From Caballeronia jiangsuensis (GTDB lineage: Bacteria; Pseudomonadota; Gammaproteobacteria; Burkholderiales; Burkholderiaceae), in NCBI GenBank assembly GCA_000648925.1, contig JFHF01000035.1, forward strand, positions 1 through 64,000: a stretch of 64,000 nucleotides of DNA. Reading direction: 5' to 3'. Positions 42,873 to 51,777 of the stretch are shown here, piece by piece (the stretch's first letter is position 1; each line of letters begins with the position of its first letter). A model generated the notes under the pieces. The model was not told the origin of the DNA. It did not search any database and saw only the letters and a program-made list of their open reading frames with translations. The translations under genes and the position numbers were made by a program.

Positions 42873-42888
42873 TGCAGCAAACGTGCCC
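42873..42888 (-). promoter_or_regulatory. Sigma-54 promoter candidate of the PEBP gene
   Basis: Minus strand GGGCACG-TTTG-CTGCA: GG at 42887-42886, GC at 42875-42874. Full GGCACG; the -12 box has one change. Confidence 0.65.
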
Positions 42889-43112
42889 GAGACTGCGCGG
42901 CATGGAACACGCGTGAAACGCGCGCGCGGCAAGGGCATGGCCAATCGAGTGTAGCATCCGCCCCCGATATCCGGCATGAGCGCGAACGCTACGACAAACA
43001 TGCGCAAAACGGGAGATTCGGCCCCGGAAATACGGCGCGCGCTACAATAATGAGATGAATTCAGGCATCAACCAGGGACCATTTTGAGCCGGCGCGAGCC
43101 GAAAGGATGACC

Positions 43113-44591
43113 ATGCCAAACGACCCGCGCCGCGCTGCCGGTCAATTCACGCCGGCGAGCGTGCCGGAGGACGATGCCGACATGTTCGACCTCGCGCCCG
43201 TGTCGCTCTGGCTCGAGGATTTCAGCGCCGTACGCGAGCAGTTCGAGCGCTGGCGCGCGGCGGGCGTCGCCGACCTGCGCGCGTTTCTCGCCGAAAACCC
43301 TCAACGCATCGCCGAATGTTCGTCGCGCATTCGTGTCGTGAAGGTCAATCAGCGCACGCTGTCGCTGTTCCAGGCAAGCGATGTCGATGATCTCGTGCAG
43401 AACCTCGATCGCGTGTTCCGCGACGACATGCTCACCACGCACATCGACGAACTGGAGCAGTTGTGGTCCGGCAAGTCGCGCTTCGTGAGTCAGACGGTCA
43501 ACTACACGCTGGATGGCAAACGCCTCGACGTGCTGCTCAAGGCGGTCGTCCTGCCGGGCCACGAGGACACATGGACGCGCGTGCTCGTCACCATCGAGGA
43601 CATCACCGAACTCGAAGCGATGCGTCGCACGGCCGCCGCGAGCGAGCTGTATGCGCGCGGACTCTTCGAGCATTCGCCGGTGTCGCTGTGGGTTGAAGAC
43701 TTCAGTTCCGTGAAGTCGCTGCTGGACGATGTGCGCGAGCGCGGCATCGTCGACTTTCGCACGTTCACCAACGTTCATCCGGAGTTCGTCGAGCGCTGCA
43801 TGCAGGAGATTCACGTGCTCGACGTGAATCAGCACACGCTGCGCATGTTCGCCGCGCCGATCAAGGCGACGCTGCTCACGCGCCTGTCCGACGTGTTCCG
43901 CGACGACATGCAGCAGCATTTCCAGGAACAGTTGATCGACCTATGGGACGGCAAGCTCTTCCATCAGCGCGAAGTGCTGAACTATTCGCTCGAAGGCAAC
44001 GAGGTGCACGTGCATCTGCAGTTCTCGGTGTTTCCGGGACATGAGGCGCGCTGGGATCTCGTGCTCGTCGCGCTCACGGACATCACCGCGCGCAAGAAGG
44101 CCGAGGCGTATCTGGAATTCCTCGGCAAGCACGACGTGCTCACGAAGCTCAAGAACCGCTCGTTCTATATCGACGAAATCAATCGCCTCGAACGCAAGGG
44201 CCCGTTCCCGGTGACGGCGATCGCGGTCGATGTGAACGGGCTCAAGGGCGTCAACGACCAGCTCGGCCACGCCGCCGGCGATGCGCTGTTGCGCCGCGCG
44301 GGCGAAGTGCTCGGCAAGGCGGTGGAGAAGCCGTTCCAGGCGGCGCGCATCGGCGGCGACGAGTTCATGATTCTTCTGCCGGGCACCGACGAGCGCGGCG
44401 GCGACGCGGTGATCGAGAGCATTCGCCAGTTGCTCGAAGTGAACAACCAGTTCTATTCGGGCAATCCGCTTTCTTTCGCGATGGGCGCGGCCACCGCGCA
44501 CGAGGGCGAGCGGCTCGAACCGATGCTGCAACGCGCCGACGCCGCCATGTACGCGGAAAAACGCGCGCACTACGACGGCAAGAACGCGTGA
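43113..44591 (+). CDS. Cytoplasmic diguanylate cyclase with two PAS-like domains
   Basis: About 492 aa without membrane helices. Two related PAS-like repeats of about 140 residues are seen: LAPVSLWLEDFSAVREQFE and HSPVSLWVEDFSSVKSLLD begin each, and LVTIEDITE / LVALTDITARKKAEAYLE end them. A GGDEF domain follows with an intact RIGGDEF active site. The inhibitory RxxD is absent before it. ATG 43113 gives better ribosome-site spacing (AAAGG) than ATG 43107. The internal duplication of the sensor is clear. Ends back-to-back with the next, convergent gene (no gap). Confidence 0.9.
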   Translation: MPNDPRRAAGQFTPASVPEDDADMFDLAPVSLWLEDFSAVREQFERWRAAGVADLRAFLAENPQRIAECSSRIRVVKVNQRTLSLFQASDVDDLVQNLDRVFRDDMLTTHIDELEQLWSGKSRFVSQTVNYTLDGKRLDVLLKAVVLPGHEDTWTRVLVTIEDITELEAMRRTAAASELYARGLFEHSPVSLWVEDFSSVKSLLDDVRERGIVDFRTFTNVHPEFVERCMQEIHVLDVNQHTLRMFAAPIKATLLTRLSDVFRDDMQQHFQEQLIDLWDGKLFHQREVLNYSLEGNEVHVHLQFSVFPGHEARWDLVLVALTDITARKKAEAYLEFLGKHDVLTKLKNRSFYIDEINRLERKGPFPVTAIAVDVNGLKGVNDQLGHAAGDALLRRAGEVLGKAVEKPFQAARIGGDEFMILLPGTDERGGDAVIESIRQLLEVNNQFYSGNPLSFAMGAATAHEGERLEPMLQRADAAMYAEKRAHYDGKNA

Positions 44592-44987
44592 TTACTGCTG
44601 CGTGACTTCGTCGATGCCGCGATTGAGCGCCGGGCACGCCTCGCCGATCTGCTTCTGATACTCCGACGGATTGCTCGTCTTGAGCTTTTCGAAGCGATCG
44701 ACGGTCGGTTGCGCCTGCGCGAGACCGAGCTTCCATTCGCCATCGAAATCGGGTGCGTCGGGATAGCTCGTATGGACGACGTCCTTGAAGCGCGCGACCT
44801 TAGCGGCATCGATATGACAGACATCCGCCGCGCCGCGCGCGATGTTCGCGCTCGTCATCACGCCTTCTGCGGCCATCAGTTGTTTCGACGACGGATGGCC
44901 CGGCGGCATCGCGGTCTGCGCCGTCGCGCAGAGACACCAGGTGGCCAGAATGGCGGGAGCCAGAAAGAGCGAACGCTTGATGCGCAT
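44592..44987 (-). CDS. Secreted protein of unknown function
   Basis: 131 aa with a signal peptide (MRIKRSLFLAPAILATWCLC, cleavage near ATAQ). Mature region of about 105 residues with two cysteines (DVCHID and EACPAL) that may form a disulfide. No family recognised. Its stop codon abuts that of the convergent cyclase gene. Confidence 0.65.
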   Translation of the reverse strand: MRIKRSLFLAPAILATWCLCATAQTAMPPGHPSSKQLMAAEGVMTSANIARGAADVCHIDAAKVARFKDVVHTSYPDAPDFDGEWKLGLAQAQPTVDRFEKLKTSNPSEYQKQIGEACPALNRGIDEVTQQ

Positions 44988-45117
44988 ATGATTTTCGGTT
45001 TGTCTGCGGGGTGAAAAAATTATAGGTGAAGCCCTTCGTATTGAGCGCCTGTTATGGCGAGGATGCGTCGAAAGCGCGTGCTAGAATCGATTTTCAACGC
45101 CGTTCTCAGACAGAAAA

Positions 45118-45798
45118 ATGAAGAAAGGAAGCAAGGCCGCGACTGCTGCGCCCTCGTCGACCACGGAGCAAGGGCGGCGCAAGTACGATCCTGAGGAGAC
45201 CAAGCGGAACATTCTCGACATCGCCACACAGGAGTTTTCGGCGATGGGCCTCGCGGGCGCGCGTGTCGACGCCATCGCGGAGCGCACCAACACCACGAAG
45301 CGCATGCTGTACTACTACTTCGGCAGCAAGGAAGGCTTGTACGAAGCGGTACTGGAGCAGGTCTACGGCGATATCCGCGCGCTCGAACAGGAATTGCAGC
45401 TTGCGGAAATGGAGCCGGTGGAAGCGCTGCGCGAATTCGTCGGTTTCACGTTCGACTATCACGACAAGCATCGCGATTTCGTGCGCCTCGTGACCATCGA
45501 AAACATTCACGGCGCGAAGTACATCGAACAATCGAAGACCTTCAAGGCGCGCAATTCGACGGTCGTGAAGACCATCGAGGATCTCATCGCACGCGGCGTC
45601 GAGGCGGGCAAGTTTCGCGACGACGTCGATCCGATCGACCTGCATCTGATGATCAGCTCGTTCTGCTTTCACCGCGTGGCGAACCGTCATACGTGGGGCG
45701 CGGCGTTCGGGCGCGATCCGTCGGGCACGCGTTCGCGGGCGCGCCATCGCGAGATGATCGTCGATGCGGTGTCGCGCTACATGCGGCGCGACGGCTGA
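45118..45798 (+). CDS. TetR family transcriptional regulator
   Basis: 226 aa. The N-terminal helix-turn-helix reads ILDIATQEFSAMGLAGARVD, then TKRMLYYYFGSKEGLYEAVL, classic TetR wording. The C-terminal ligand domain is of the type found on regulators of aromatic and nicotinate degradation. It lies next to the convergent shikimate dehydrogenase gene and 1.2 kb from quiC, so it is a candidate repressor of the quinate/shikimate genes (inference). Confidence 0.9.
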   Translation: MKKGSKAATAAPSSTTEQGRRKYDPEETKRNILDIATQEFSAMGLAGARVDAIAERTNTTKRMLYYYFGSKEGLYEAVLEQVYGDIRALEQELQLAEMEPVEALREFVGFTFDYHDKHRDFVRLVTIENIHGAKYIEQSKTFKARNSTVVKTIEDLIARGVEAGKFRDDVDPIDLHLMISSFCFHRVANRHTWGAAFGRDPSGTRSRARHREMIVDAVSRYMRRDG

Positions 45799-45819
45799 GC
45801 TTTTCCTCGCGCGCATGGC

Positions 45820-45854
45820 AAAACGGCGGCACTCTCGCGAGGCCGCCGTTTTTT
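45820..45854. terminator. Bidirectional terminator between tetR and aroE-type genes
   Basis: AAAACGGCGGC (45820-45830) pairs with GCCGCCGTTTT (45842-45852), followed by TT. Confidence 0.85.
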
Positions 45855-45870
45855 CATGGCTATCGGCGTT

Positions 45871-46728
45871 TCAGCTTTCCAGCAAGGTCTGGAAATGCGC
45901 GAACATGCGCTCGGCATCCGGCTCGCGGCCGGTGAAGATGCGCAGCGCATCGACCGCCTGGCACACCGCCATGCCGCCGCCGCTCACCGTGCGGCAGCCG
46001 AGCGCCTTCGCCGCTTTCAGCAGCTCGGTTTCGAGCGGGAAATAGACGATCTCCGCGACCCACAATTCCTTGTGCAGATACTCCGCCGGCAGCGGCAGGC
46101 CGGGCAGCTTCGCCATGCCCGTCGGCGTCGCGTGGATGAGGCCGCTGGCGGTGGCGAGCGTTTCGCGCAGGTCGCCGCCGCTTTTCACGACGCGATCCGG
46201 GAAACGCGCCGCGAGTTCGGCGGCGAGCGAGGCGGCGCGCGCCGCGTCGGAATCGAACAGCGTGAGCTCGCGCGCGCCCATCGACAGCGCGGCATGGGCG
46301 ACGGCCGCGCCCGCGCCGCCCGCGCCGAGCTGCACCACGCGTTCCAGCGGCGCGCCGGGCAGGCCGCGCTGGAACGCGCGCGCGAAGCCCGAGCCGTCGG
46401 TGTTGTAGCCGATGCGCTTGCCGTCCTTCAGCACCACCGTATTCACGGCGCCGAGCGCGCGGGCATCGGGGTCGAGCTCATCGAGCAACGGGATCACGCT
46501 TTGCTTGCAGGGATACGTGATGTTCAGGCCGTCGTAGCCCATGCGCTCGGCGGCGACGAGCAGATCGGGCAGGGCGGACGGCTCCAGCGCCAGCGCCTGA
46601 AGATCGATGCGCCGATACACATAGCCGAGCCCGAGGTTGCCGCCTTCCTTTTCGTGCATGGCGGGCGTGAGCGAGCCGGCGATGCCGGAACCGATCAGGC
46701 CGATGAGATACGAAGTCTTGTTGGTCAT
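45871..46728 (-). CDS. aroE: Shikimate/quinate dehydrogenase (AroE/YdiB family)
   Basis: 285 aa. Substrate-site motifs are GSLTPAMHEKEGG, NITYPCKQSVIPLLDEL with the catalytic lysine, and YNTDGSGF with the aspartate. The nucleotide site is GAGGAGAAV; the acidic FDSD after the second strand favours NAD+ over NADP+. Together with the divergent quiC this fits a catabolic enzyme turning quinate or shikimate into the dehydro forms, rather than the biosynthetic AroE. Start ATG 46728 (MTNKTSY) is preferred over two earlier ATGs. Confidence 0.87.
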   Translation of the reverse strand: MTNKTSYLIGLIGSGIAGSLTPAMHEKEGGNLGLGYVYRRIDLQALALEPSALPDLLVAAERMGYDGLNITYPCKQSVIPLLDELDPDARALGAVNTVVLKDGKRIGYNTDGSGFARAFQRGLPGAPLERVVQLGAGGAGAAVAHAALSMGARELTLFDSDAARAASLAAELAARFPDRVVKSGGDLRETLATASGLIHATPTGMAKLPGLPLPAEYLHKELWVAEIVYFPLETELLKAAKALGCRTVSGGGMAVCQAVDALRIFTGREPDAERMFAHFQTLLES

Positions 46729-46824
46729 GCGAGCGCGCTCCGGCATGGATGAGCACTGCATGCTGCAGTGCGAGATTGATCAGGCCGCAGTGTGAACGCA
46801 CGCGCGAGGCTTGTCGGTTCGTGT

Positions 46825-46880
46825 TTTCACTAATTTGTACGGTCTAGTTAGTTTGTTATTATCTCGCAAACTGACATGGA
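46825..46880. promoter_or_regulatory. Divergent promoter/operator region of aroE-type gene and quiC
   Basis: AT-rich stretch in an otherwise GC-rich gap. It holds an imperfect inverted repeat, ACTAA (46829-46833) and TTAGT (46848-46852), with a few more matching positions inside. Possible TetR-family site; not a strong palindrome. Confidence 0.4.
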
Positions 46881-46970
46881 TTGCGCGCGTCCGTCATGCG
46901 GACGGCCTACACTGGAAGGCACCGCTTTCGATCCATCCCGCGTTCAATGAATTGCAACGAGGAGGCAGCG

Positions 46971-48887
46971 ATGCTGCGTTCAATCCGGACTTCCATCGCA
47001 ACGGTATCCATCAGCGGCACGCTTCCCGAGAAGTTGCGGGCCATCAAGGCGGCTGGTTTCGATGGCGTCGAGATCTTCGAGAACGATCTGCTGTATTTCG
47101 ACGGCACGCCTGCCGACGTGCGCCGCATGTGCGCCGATCTCGGCCTCGAGATCTACCTGTTTCAGCCGTTCCGCGATTTCGACGGCGTGAGCGCCGAGCG
47201 GCTCGCAAAAAACGTCGAGCGCGCGAAGCGCAAGTTCGAACTGATGCACGAACTCGGCACGGATCGCATTCTCGTGTGCAGCAATGTGTCGCCCGATACG
47301 ATCCGCGACGACGCGCTGCTCGTCGATCAGCTCGGCGTGCTCGCGAAGATCGCGGCGGACGCCGGCGTGATCGTCGCGTACGAAGCGCTCGCGTGGGGCC
47401 GCTACGTGAACTCGTACAAGCACGCGTGGAAGCTCGTCGACGCGGTGAATCATCCGAATCTCGGCCTCGCGCTCGATACGTTCCACACGCTATCGATCCG
47501 CGATTCGGTGGAAGAGATCGCGTCGATTCCGGGCGATCGCATCGCGTTCGTGCAGATCGCCGATGCGCCCGTGCTCGCGATGGACGTGCTCGAATGGAGC
47601 CGTCACTATCGCTGCTTTCCGGGGCAGGGCGCGTTCGATGTCGCCGGCTTCACCGCGCGCGTGCTCGAAGCGGGCTACAAGGGTCCGCTGTCGCTCGAAA
47701 TCTTCAACGATGGCTTTCGCGCCGCGCCGACTGCGATCACCGCGGCGGATGGTTATCGATCGCTGCGTTTCCTCGAAGAGCAGACGCGCGAACTGATGGT
47801 CGCGACGGGCAAGGACGTGCCGCCCGAACTCTTCAATCCGCCCGCGCCGCCGGAGCACATCGGCTTCCAGTTTCTCGAATTCGCCGTCGATGACGCCACG
47901 CGCGAGCACCTTTCGCAATGGCTCGGCCGGCTCGGCTTCAGGCTCGCGGGCAAGCATCGTTCGAAGGATGTCGCGTTGTATCGACACGGCGCGGGGTCGA
48001 TCGTGCTCAACGCCGAAGCCGATTCGTTCGCGAGCGCGTTCTTTCAGAAGCATGGCTTGTCGCTGTGCGCATCGGCGTTTCACGTCGATGACGCGAAGCA
48101 GGCGTTCGAGCGCGCCGCCGCGTACGGCTCGGCGCCGTTCTCGGGGCAAGTCGGTCCGAACGAGCGCGTGGTGCCGGGCGTGCAGTCGCCCGACGGCAGC
48201 CTCGATTATTTCGTCGACGAATCGCCCGGCGGCCCGACGCTGTGGGAGTCCGACTTCATTCTGACGGACATCGACGGACCGTACGAAGTGGGCCCGCTCT
48301 CGCGTATCGATCACGTGTGCCTGTCGCTGCCCGCCGATGCGCTCGACACATGGGTGCTGTTCTTCAGAAGCGCGTTCGGCTTCGAAACCGAGGCAGCCGT
48401 GCTCGTGCCCGATCCGTACGGCCTCGTGCGCAGCCGCGCGGTGCGAAGCCGCGACGGCTCGGTGCGTATCGCGCTGAACGCGTCGGTCGATCGGTATACG
48501 GCGGTGTCGGAGTCGTTATCGACGTATCGCGGCTCGGGCCTGAACCATGTCGCGTTCAGCACGCCGGATATCTTCGATGCGATTCCGCGCCTCGAAGCCG
48601 ACGGCGTCAAATTCCTGCGTATCCCGGGCAACTATTACGACGATCTCGTCGCGCGCTTCGGTCTGCCCGACGATCAGATCGACCAGATGCGCGAGCACAA
48701 CATCCTCTACGATCGCGACGAGCGCGGCGGCGAGTTCTTCCACGCCTATACGGAGCAGCTCGATCAGCGCTTCTTCCTCGAAGTGATCGAGCGGCGCGGC
48801 GGCTACGACGGCTACGGCGCGGCCAACGCGGCGGTGCGGCTCGCGGCGCACGCGCAACAGCAGCAGCGTGCGCGTCAGGCGGCGTGA
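46971..48887 (+). CDS. quiC: 3-Dehydroshikimate dehydratase fused to HPPD-like domain (QuiC type)
   Basis: 638 aa. Residues 1 to about 285 form a xylose-isomerase-like TIM barrel (SIATVSISGTLPEKLRAIKA, EALAWGRYVNSY, ALDTFH, SLEIFND) that converts 3-dehydroshikimate to protocatechuate. From about 300 two VOC repeats related to 4-hydroxyphenylpyruvate dioxygenase follow, ending GGEFFHAYTEQLDQRFFLEV with a metal-type His and Glu. This fusion is known for QuiC1 of Pseudomonas. GAGGAGG lies before the ATG at 46971. Divergent from the shikimate dehydrogenase gene. Confidence 0.92.
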   Translation: MLRSIRTSIATVSISGTLPEKLRAIKAAGFDGVEIFENDLLYFDGTPADVRRMCADLGLEIYLFQPFRDFDGVSAERLAKNVERAKRKFELMHELGTDRILVCSNVSPDTIRDDALLVDQLGVLAKIAADAGVIVAYEALAWGRYVNSYKHAWKLVDAVNHPNLGLALDTFHTLSIRDSVEEIASIPGDRIAFVQIADAPVLAMDVLEWSRHYRCFPGQGAFDVAGFTARVLEAGYKGPLSLEIFNDGFRAAPTAITAADGYRSLRFLEEQTRELMVATGKDVPPELFNPPAPPEHIGFQFLEFAVDDATREHLSQWLGRLGFRLAGKHRSKDVALYRHGAGSIVLNAEADSFASAFFQKHGLSLCASAFHVDDAKQAFERAAAYGSAPFSGQVGPNERVVPGVQSPDGSLDYFVDESPGGPTLWESDFILTDIDGPYEVGPLSRIDHVCLSLPADALDTWVLFFRSAFGFETEAAVLVPDPYGLVRSRAVRSRDGSVRIALNASVDRYTAVSESLSTYRGSGLNHVAFSTPDIFDAIPRLEADGVKFLRIPGNYYDDLVARFGLPDDQIDQMREHNILYDRDERGGEFFHAYTEQLDQRFFLEVIERRGGYDGYGAANAAVRLAAHAQQQQRARQAA

Positions 48888-48947
48888 AGCGGGGCTGCGC
48901 GTGACCTAAAATCGATACATGGCGCCAGGGAAAAGCAGGAGGACGTC

Positions 48948-49112
48948 ATGTGGGATTTTCCGAGCATTTTCGTCGGGCTCGCGTGCCTCGCGACGATCGT
49001 CATCGTGCTGCTTGCGCAGGACTGGCGCGATGAACATCGCAGGCGCGTGGCGGCGCGAGACCACGCGCAACGGCATCCGTTGCGCGAGTGGTGGCTGAGG
49101 CATCGGCATTGA
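48948..49112 (+). CDS. Tiny single-helix membrane protein
   Basis: 54 aa: MWDFPSIFVGLACLATIVIV begins a membrane helix, followed by a very basic, His/Arg-rich tail ending WWLRHRH. An excellent AGGAGG precedes the ATG by five bases, and codon use is like the neighbours. It lies 60 bases after quiC and may share its transcript. No family recognised. Confidence 0.6.
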   Translation: MWDFPSIFVGLACLATIVIVLLAQDWRDEHRRRVAARDHAQRHPLREWWLRHRH

Positions 49113-49119
49113 AGCGCGT

Positions 49120-49425
49120 TCAGGCGCTTTGAGTTTTCCCGCCGCCGGCCGCGACGGCGGGCGGTTGCTCGTGTTCGCGCGCCGTCGCTTCGAATGCGTC
49201 GATATGCAGATACAACCGATGCACGGTCTGAATCTGCGTGTGAGAGAGATGTGACTGACGCGTGATGGATGCGAGCCGCTCGCGCCAGTACGAAGGCGGC
49301 AGCAACGGCCCGCCGAGATCGCACGACAATGAACGACGCAGCACCTTTTCGAGGTGCGTCAGGTCCTGGTCGGCCAGCAACGCCGAGAACGCGCCCTGCG
49401 GCTTGGTATCGGGGAATGGGTCCAT
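49120..49425 (-). CDS. Small cytoplasmic protein of unknown function
   Basis: 101 aa, starting MDPFPDTKPQGAFSALLADQ. Charged and helical, without signal or membrane segment; the C-terminus is Gly/Ala-rich. GGAG precedes the ATG at 49425. Longer in-frame starts would reach toward the tRNA gene and look non-coding. No family recognised. Confidence 0.55.
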   Translation of the reverse strand: MDPFPDTKPQGAFSALLADQDLTHLEKVLRRSLSCDLGGPLLPPSYWRERLASITRQSHLSHTQIQTVHRLYLHIDAFEATAREHEQPPAVAAGGGKTQSA

Positions 49426-49598
49426 TACTCCGATGGCGGCGCGGTTCGGCGAAACTTGATAGGTGCAAACCCTAGCCGGACGGTTTTTTCCGACGCGCGC
49501 CGCCGCGTTCGAATTTCTTCGCGCCGACCCCGATGCCACCGATAGCGTTTGCTATACTCTGCGCTCGCTTGCCGACGCTGTCGGCGACGCGCGGTCCA

Positions 49599-49673
49599 CT
49601 CCCCGTAGTTCAATGGATAGAACGAGTGCCTCCTAAGCGCTAGATGCAGGTTCGATTCCTGCCGGGGGGACCA
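49599..49673 (+). tRNA. tRNA-Arg (anticodon CCU)
   Basis: Cloverleaf read by eye: acceptor CTCCCCG (49599-49605) with CGGGGGG (49663-49669), anticodon stem AGTGC/GCGCT with loop CTCCTAA (anticodon CCT at 49632-49634), and T arm GCAGG-TTCGATT-CCTGC. CCA is encoded at 49671-49673. Decodes AGG. No integrase or attachment repeat is seen next to it. Confidence 0.92.
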
Positions 49674-49812
49674 CGATCCCACACGCCGCCCTCGCGGCCT
49701 TCCTGCCGCTGTCCCATCCCGCTGTCCTCTTCATCCGGTTCACATTGGACCGCGCGCGCTTTCCCGCCGATAATGCGACCACTTCGGTCACGCCATCTCG
49801 GCTCGCGCGCTC

Positions 49813-50610
49813 ATGACGGAAATCCAGTCCGCGGTGCTCGTCTTCATTCTTCTGCTGGCCAGCACGGGCCTGGGCGCGATCGTGCGGCCGCTGCTGCCCG
49901 AAGAGCACAAGGCGCAGGAGACGGTGCAACTCGTGCAGTTGCTCGTCGGCATGCTGGTCACGTTCGCGGCGCTCGTGCTCGGCCTTCTGACGGCATCGGC
50001 GAAAACCATCTTCGACACCACGAACAACGACATGCGCAGCTACGCGACTTCGATCATCGAGCTAGACCGCGCGATGCGCGATTACGGCGCCGATCTCGAT
50101 CACGCACGCGAACTCCTGCGCTCGTACACGGCGGGCGCGCTCGCGAGCACGTGGCCGAACGAGCCGCACCCGCTTGGCGAATATCCGAACGTCGAGCCAT
50201 CGAAGGACACCGACAGCCTCGCGAACAACACGCTCGGCGCAATCTTGAGCAAGGCTCAGCGCGAAGTGCGCCTGCTCCGTCCGCACGACGACTATCATCG
50301 CCAGCTTGCCGCCGAAGCCGCCGCGCGCTTCGAGCAACTCATCGCGCTGCGCTGGAAGCTGGTGGAGGAGGCGCACGGATCGATCTCGTATCCGTTCGAC
50401 CGGATACTCGTCGGCTGGCTGCTCATCATCTTCCTGTGCTTCGGGCTGATCGCGCCGCGCAACGCGCTCTCGCTCGTGACGATCATGCTCGGCGCGCTGT
50501 CGATCGCATCGGCGGTGCTCGTGATCCTCGATCTCGATACGCCGTTCACCGGCCCGATCATGGTCGGCAGTCAGCCGATGCGCGACGCCCTCGCGTATCA
50601 GAGCCGCTGA
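49813..50610 (+). CDS. DUF4239 (bestrophin-like domain) membrane protein
   Basis: 265 aa. Two helices at the N-terminus (SAVLVFILLLASTGLGAIV and LVGMLVTFAALVLGLLTASA), a cytoplasmic helical part, then two helices near the C-terminus (WLLIIFLCFGLIAP and MLGALSIASAVLVILDL). This layout and the LGLLTASAK segment fit DUF4239, remotely related to bestrophin channels. Ends overlapping the next start as TGATG. Confidence 0.82.
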   Translation: MTEIQSAVLVFILLLASTGLGAIVRPLLPEEHKAQETVQLVQLLVGMLVTFAALVLGLLTASAKTIFDTTNNDMRSYATSIIELDRAMRDYGADLDHARELLRSYTAGALASTWPNEPHPLGEYPNVEPSKDTDSLANNTLGAILSKAQREVRLLRPHDDYHRQLAAEAAARFEQLIALRWKLVEEAHGSISYPFDRILVGWLLIIFLCFGLIAPRNALSLVTIMLGALSIASAVLVILDLDTPFTGPIMVGSQPMRDALAYQSR

Positions 50611-51347
50611 TGCTCTACGACGATCCGCGCCTCGTCGCGCTATACGATGTCCTCAATCCGTTCGCGTCCGATACGGCGTTCTATCTCGCGCTGGCGGAGT
50701 CGGCGGAACATGTCGTCGATCTGGGCTGCGGCACGGGTTTGCTCGCGTGCGAACTGGCGAAGCGCGGGCATCGCGTGACGGGCATCGATCCGTCGGCGCA
50801 GATGCTGCGTGTCGCGCGGGCGCGTCCCGAAGGCGACAAGGTGACGTGGATCGAAGGCGATGCGAGCGCGCTGCCGTTTGTCGGCATGGCGGATCTGCTC
50901 GTGATGACGGGCCACGTCGCGCAGATATTTCTCGACGATGCGGCGTTCCTCGCGACGCTCAGGGCTGCGCGCCACGCGATCCGGCCGGGCGGCGCGATCG
51001 CGTTCGAAAGCCGCAATCCGGCGGCGCGGGCGTGGGAAAACTGGACGCGCGAGCGCTCATCGAGATGCGTCGAAGCGCCGGACGGACGAACGGTGGAAGT
51101 GTGGCAGGAACTGCACGCGCAACCCGATCCTTCGACGACAGGCCACGCCGCGTTCACGACGTACTATCGCTTCACGTCGGCGCCCGAAGAAACGTTGAGC
51201 GCCGCGAGCGAATTACGCTTCCGTACGCTCGATGCGCTCGCGGGCCTGCTGACCGATGCGGGTTTTGCGCGTATCGACTGGTACGGAGACTGGGATCGCG
51301 CGCCGGTGACTGAAACGAGCCGCGAGCTGATCGCGGTGGCGCGGTGA
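50610..51347 (+). CDS. Class I SAM-dependent methyltransferase
   Basis: 245 aa. SAM-binding motif I is VVDLGCGTGLLACELA, motif II GIDPSAQML, and EGDASALPF gives the acidic motif. Starts MLYDDPRLVALYDVLNPFAS, common in methyltransferases of this subfamily. Start at 50610 overlaps the stop of the DUF4239 gene by one base, so the two are coupled. Substrate unknown. Confidence 0.9.
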   Translation: MLYDDPRLVALYDVLNPFASDTAFYLALAESAEHVVDLGCGTGLLACELAKRGHRVTGIDPSAQMLRVARARPEGDKVTWIEGDASALPFVGMADLLVMTGHVAQIFLDDAAFLATLRAARHAIRPGGAIAFESRNPAARAWENWTRERSSRCVEAPDGRTVEVWQELHAQPDPSTTGHAAFTTYYRFTSAPEETLSAASELRFRTLDALAGLLTDAGFARIDWYGDWDRAPVTETSRELIAVAR

Positions 51348-51375
51348 ACGCCCGCGCCGGAAACAGCAGTGAGTA

Positions 51376-51558
51376 TCAGAACTCGACGACGACGAAATCG
51401 GCCTTGCCCACGTCGCACAGCGGGCAGCGCCAGTCGTCGGGGATATCGCCGAAACGGGTGCCGGCGGGAATGCCTTCGTCCGGCAGACCGTCTTCCTCGT
51501 TATAGATCCAGCCGCAAATCAGGCAGACCCAGCTCTTGAATTCGATGACTTCGCTCAC
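51376..51558 (-). CDS. Rubredoxin
   Basis: 60 aa iron-sulfur protein. Two CxxC pairs (CLICGW and CPLCDV) bind one iron, with the family's GWIYNEEDGLPDEGIPAGT and DIPDDWRCP between. Electron carrier, in this group often for alkane or other oxygenases. Starts with GTG at 51558; no ATG fits the family length. Confidence 0.93.
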   Translation of the reverse strand: MSEVIEFKSWVCLICGWIYNEEDGLPDEGIPAGTRFGDIPDDWRCPLCDVGKADFVVVEF

Positions 51559-51777
51559 GACAGACTCTTGATTCGAAAGAAATAAACGGACCGCGTGCGC
51601 TCGAAGACGATGCGCGGCGCGGCGACCCGGCATCTTACAGGAATCGGCGCGATCGTCCCCGGACGGACCGTCCGCAGGATGGTCCCGATTCCGCCAAACC
51701 GAAAGCCCGGTGTATGCTTTTTGGGTCTCCGGCGCCGCATTCGCGCCAGCGACCGGTTTCACAACATGGAGAAAACG

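Noticed and set aside
49599-49673. tRNA-Arg as an integration site for a genomic island
   Set aside because: No integrase, no repeat of the tRNA 3' end and no change in composition downstream; the following genes look ordinary.
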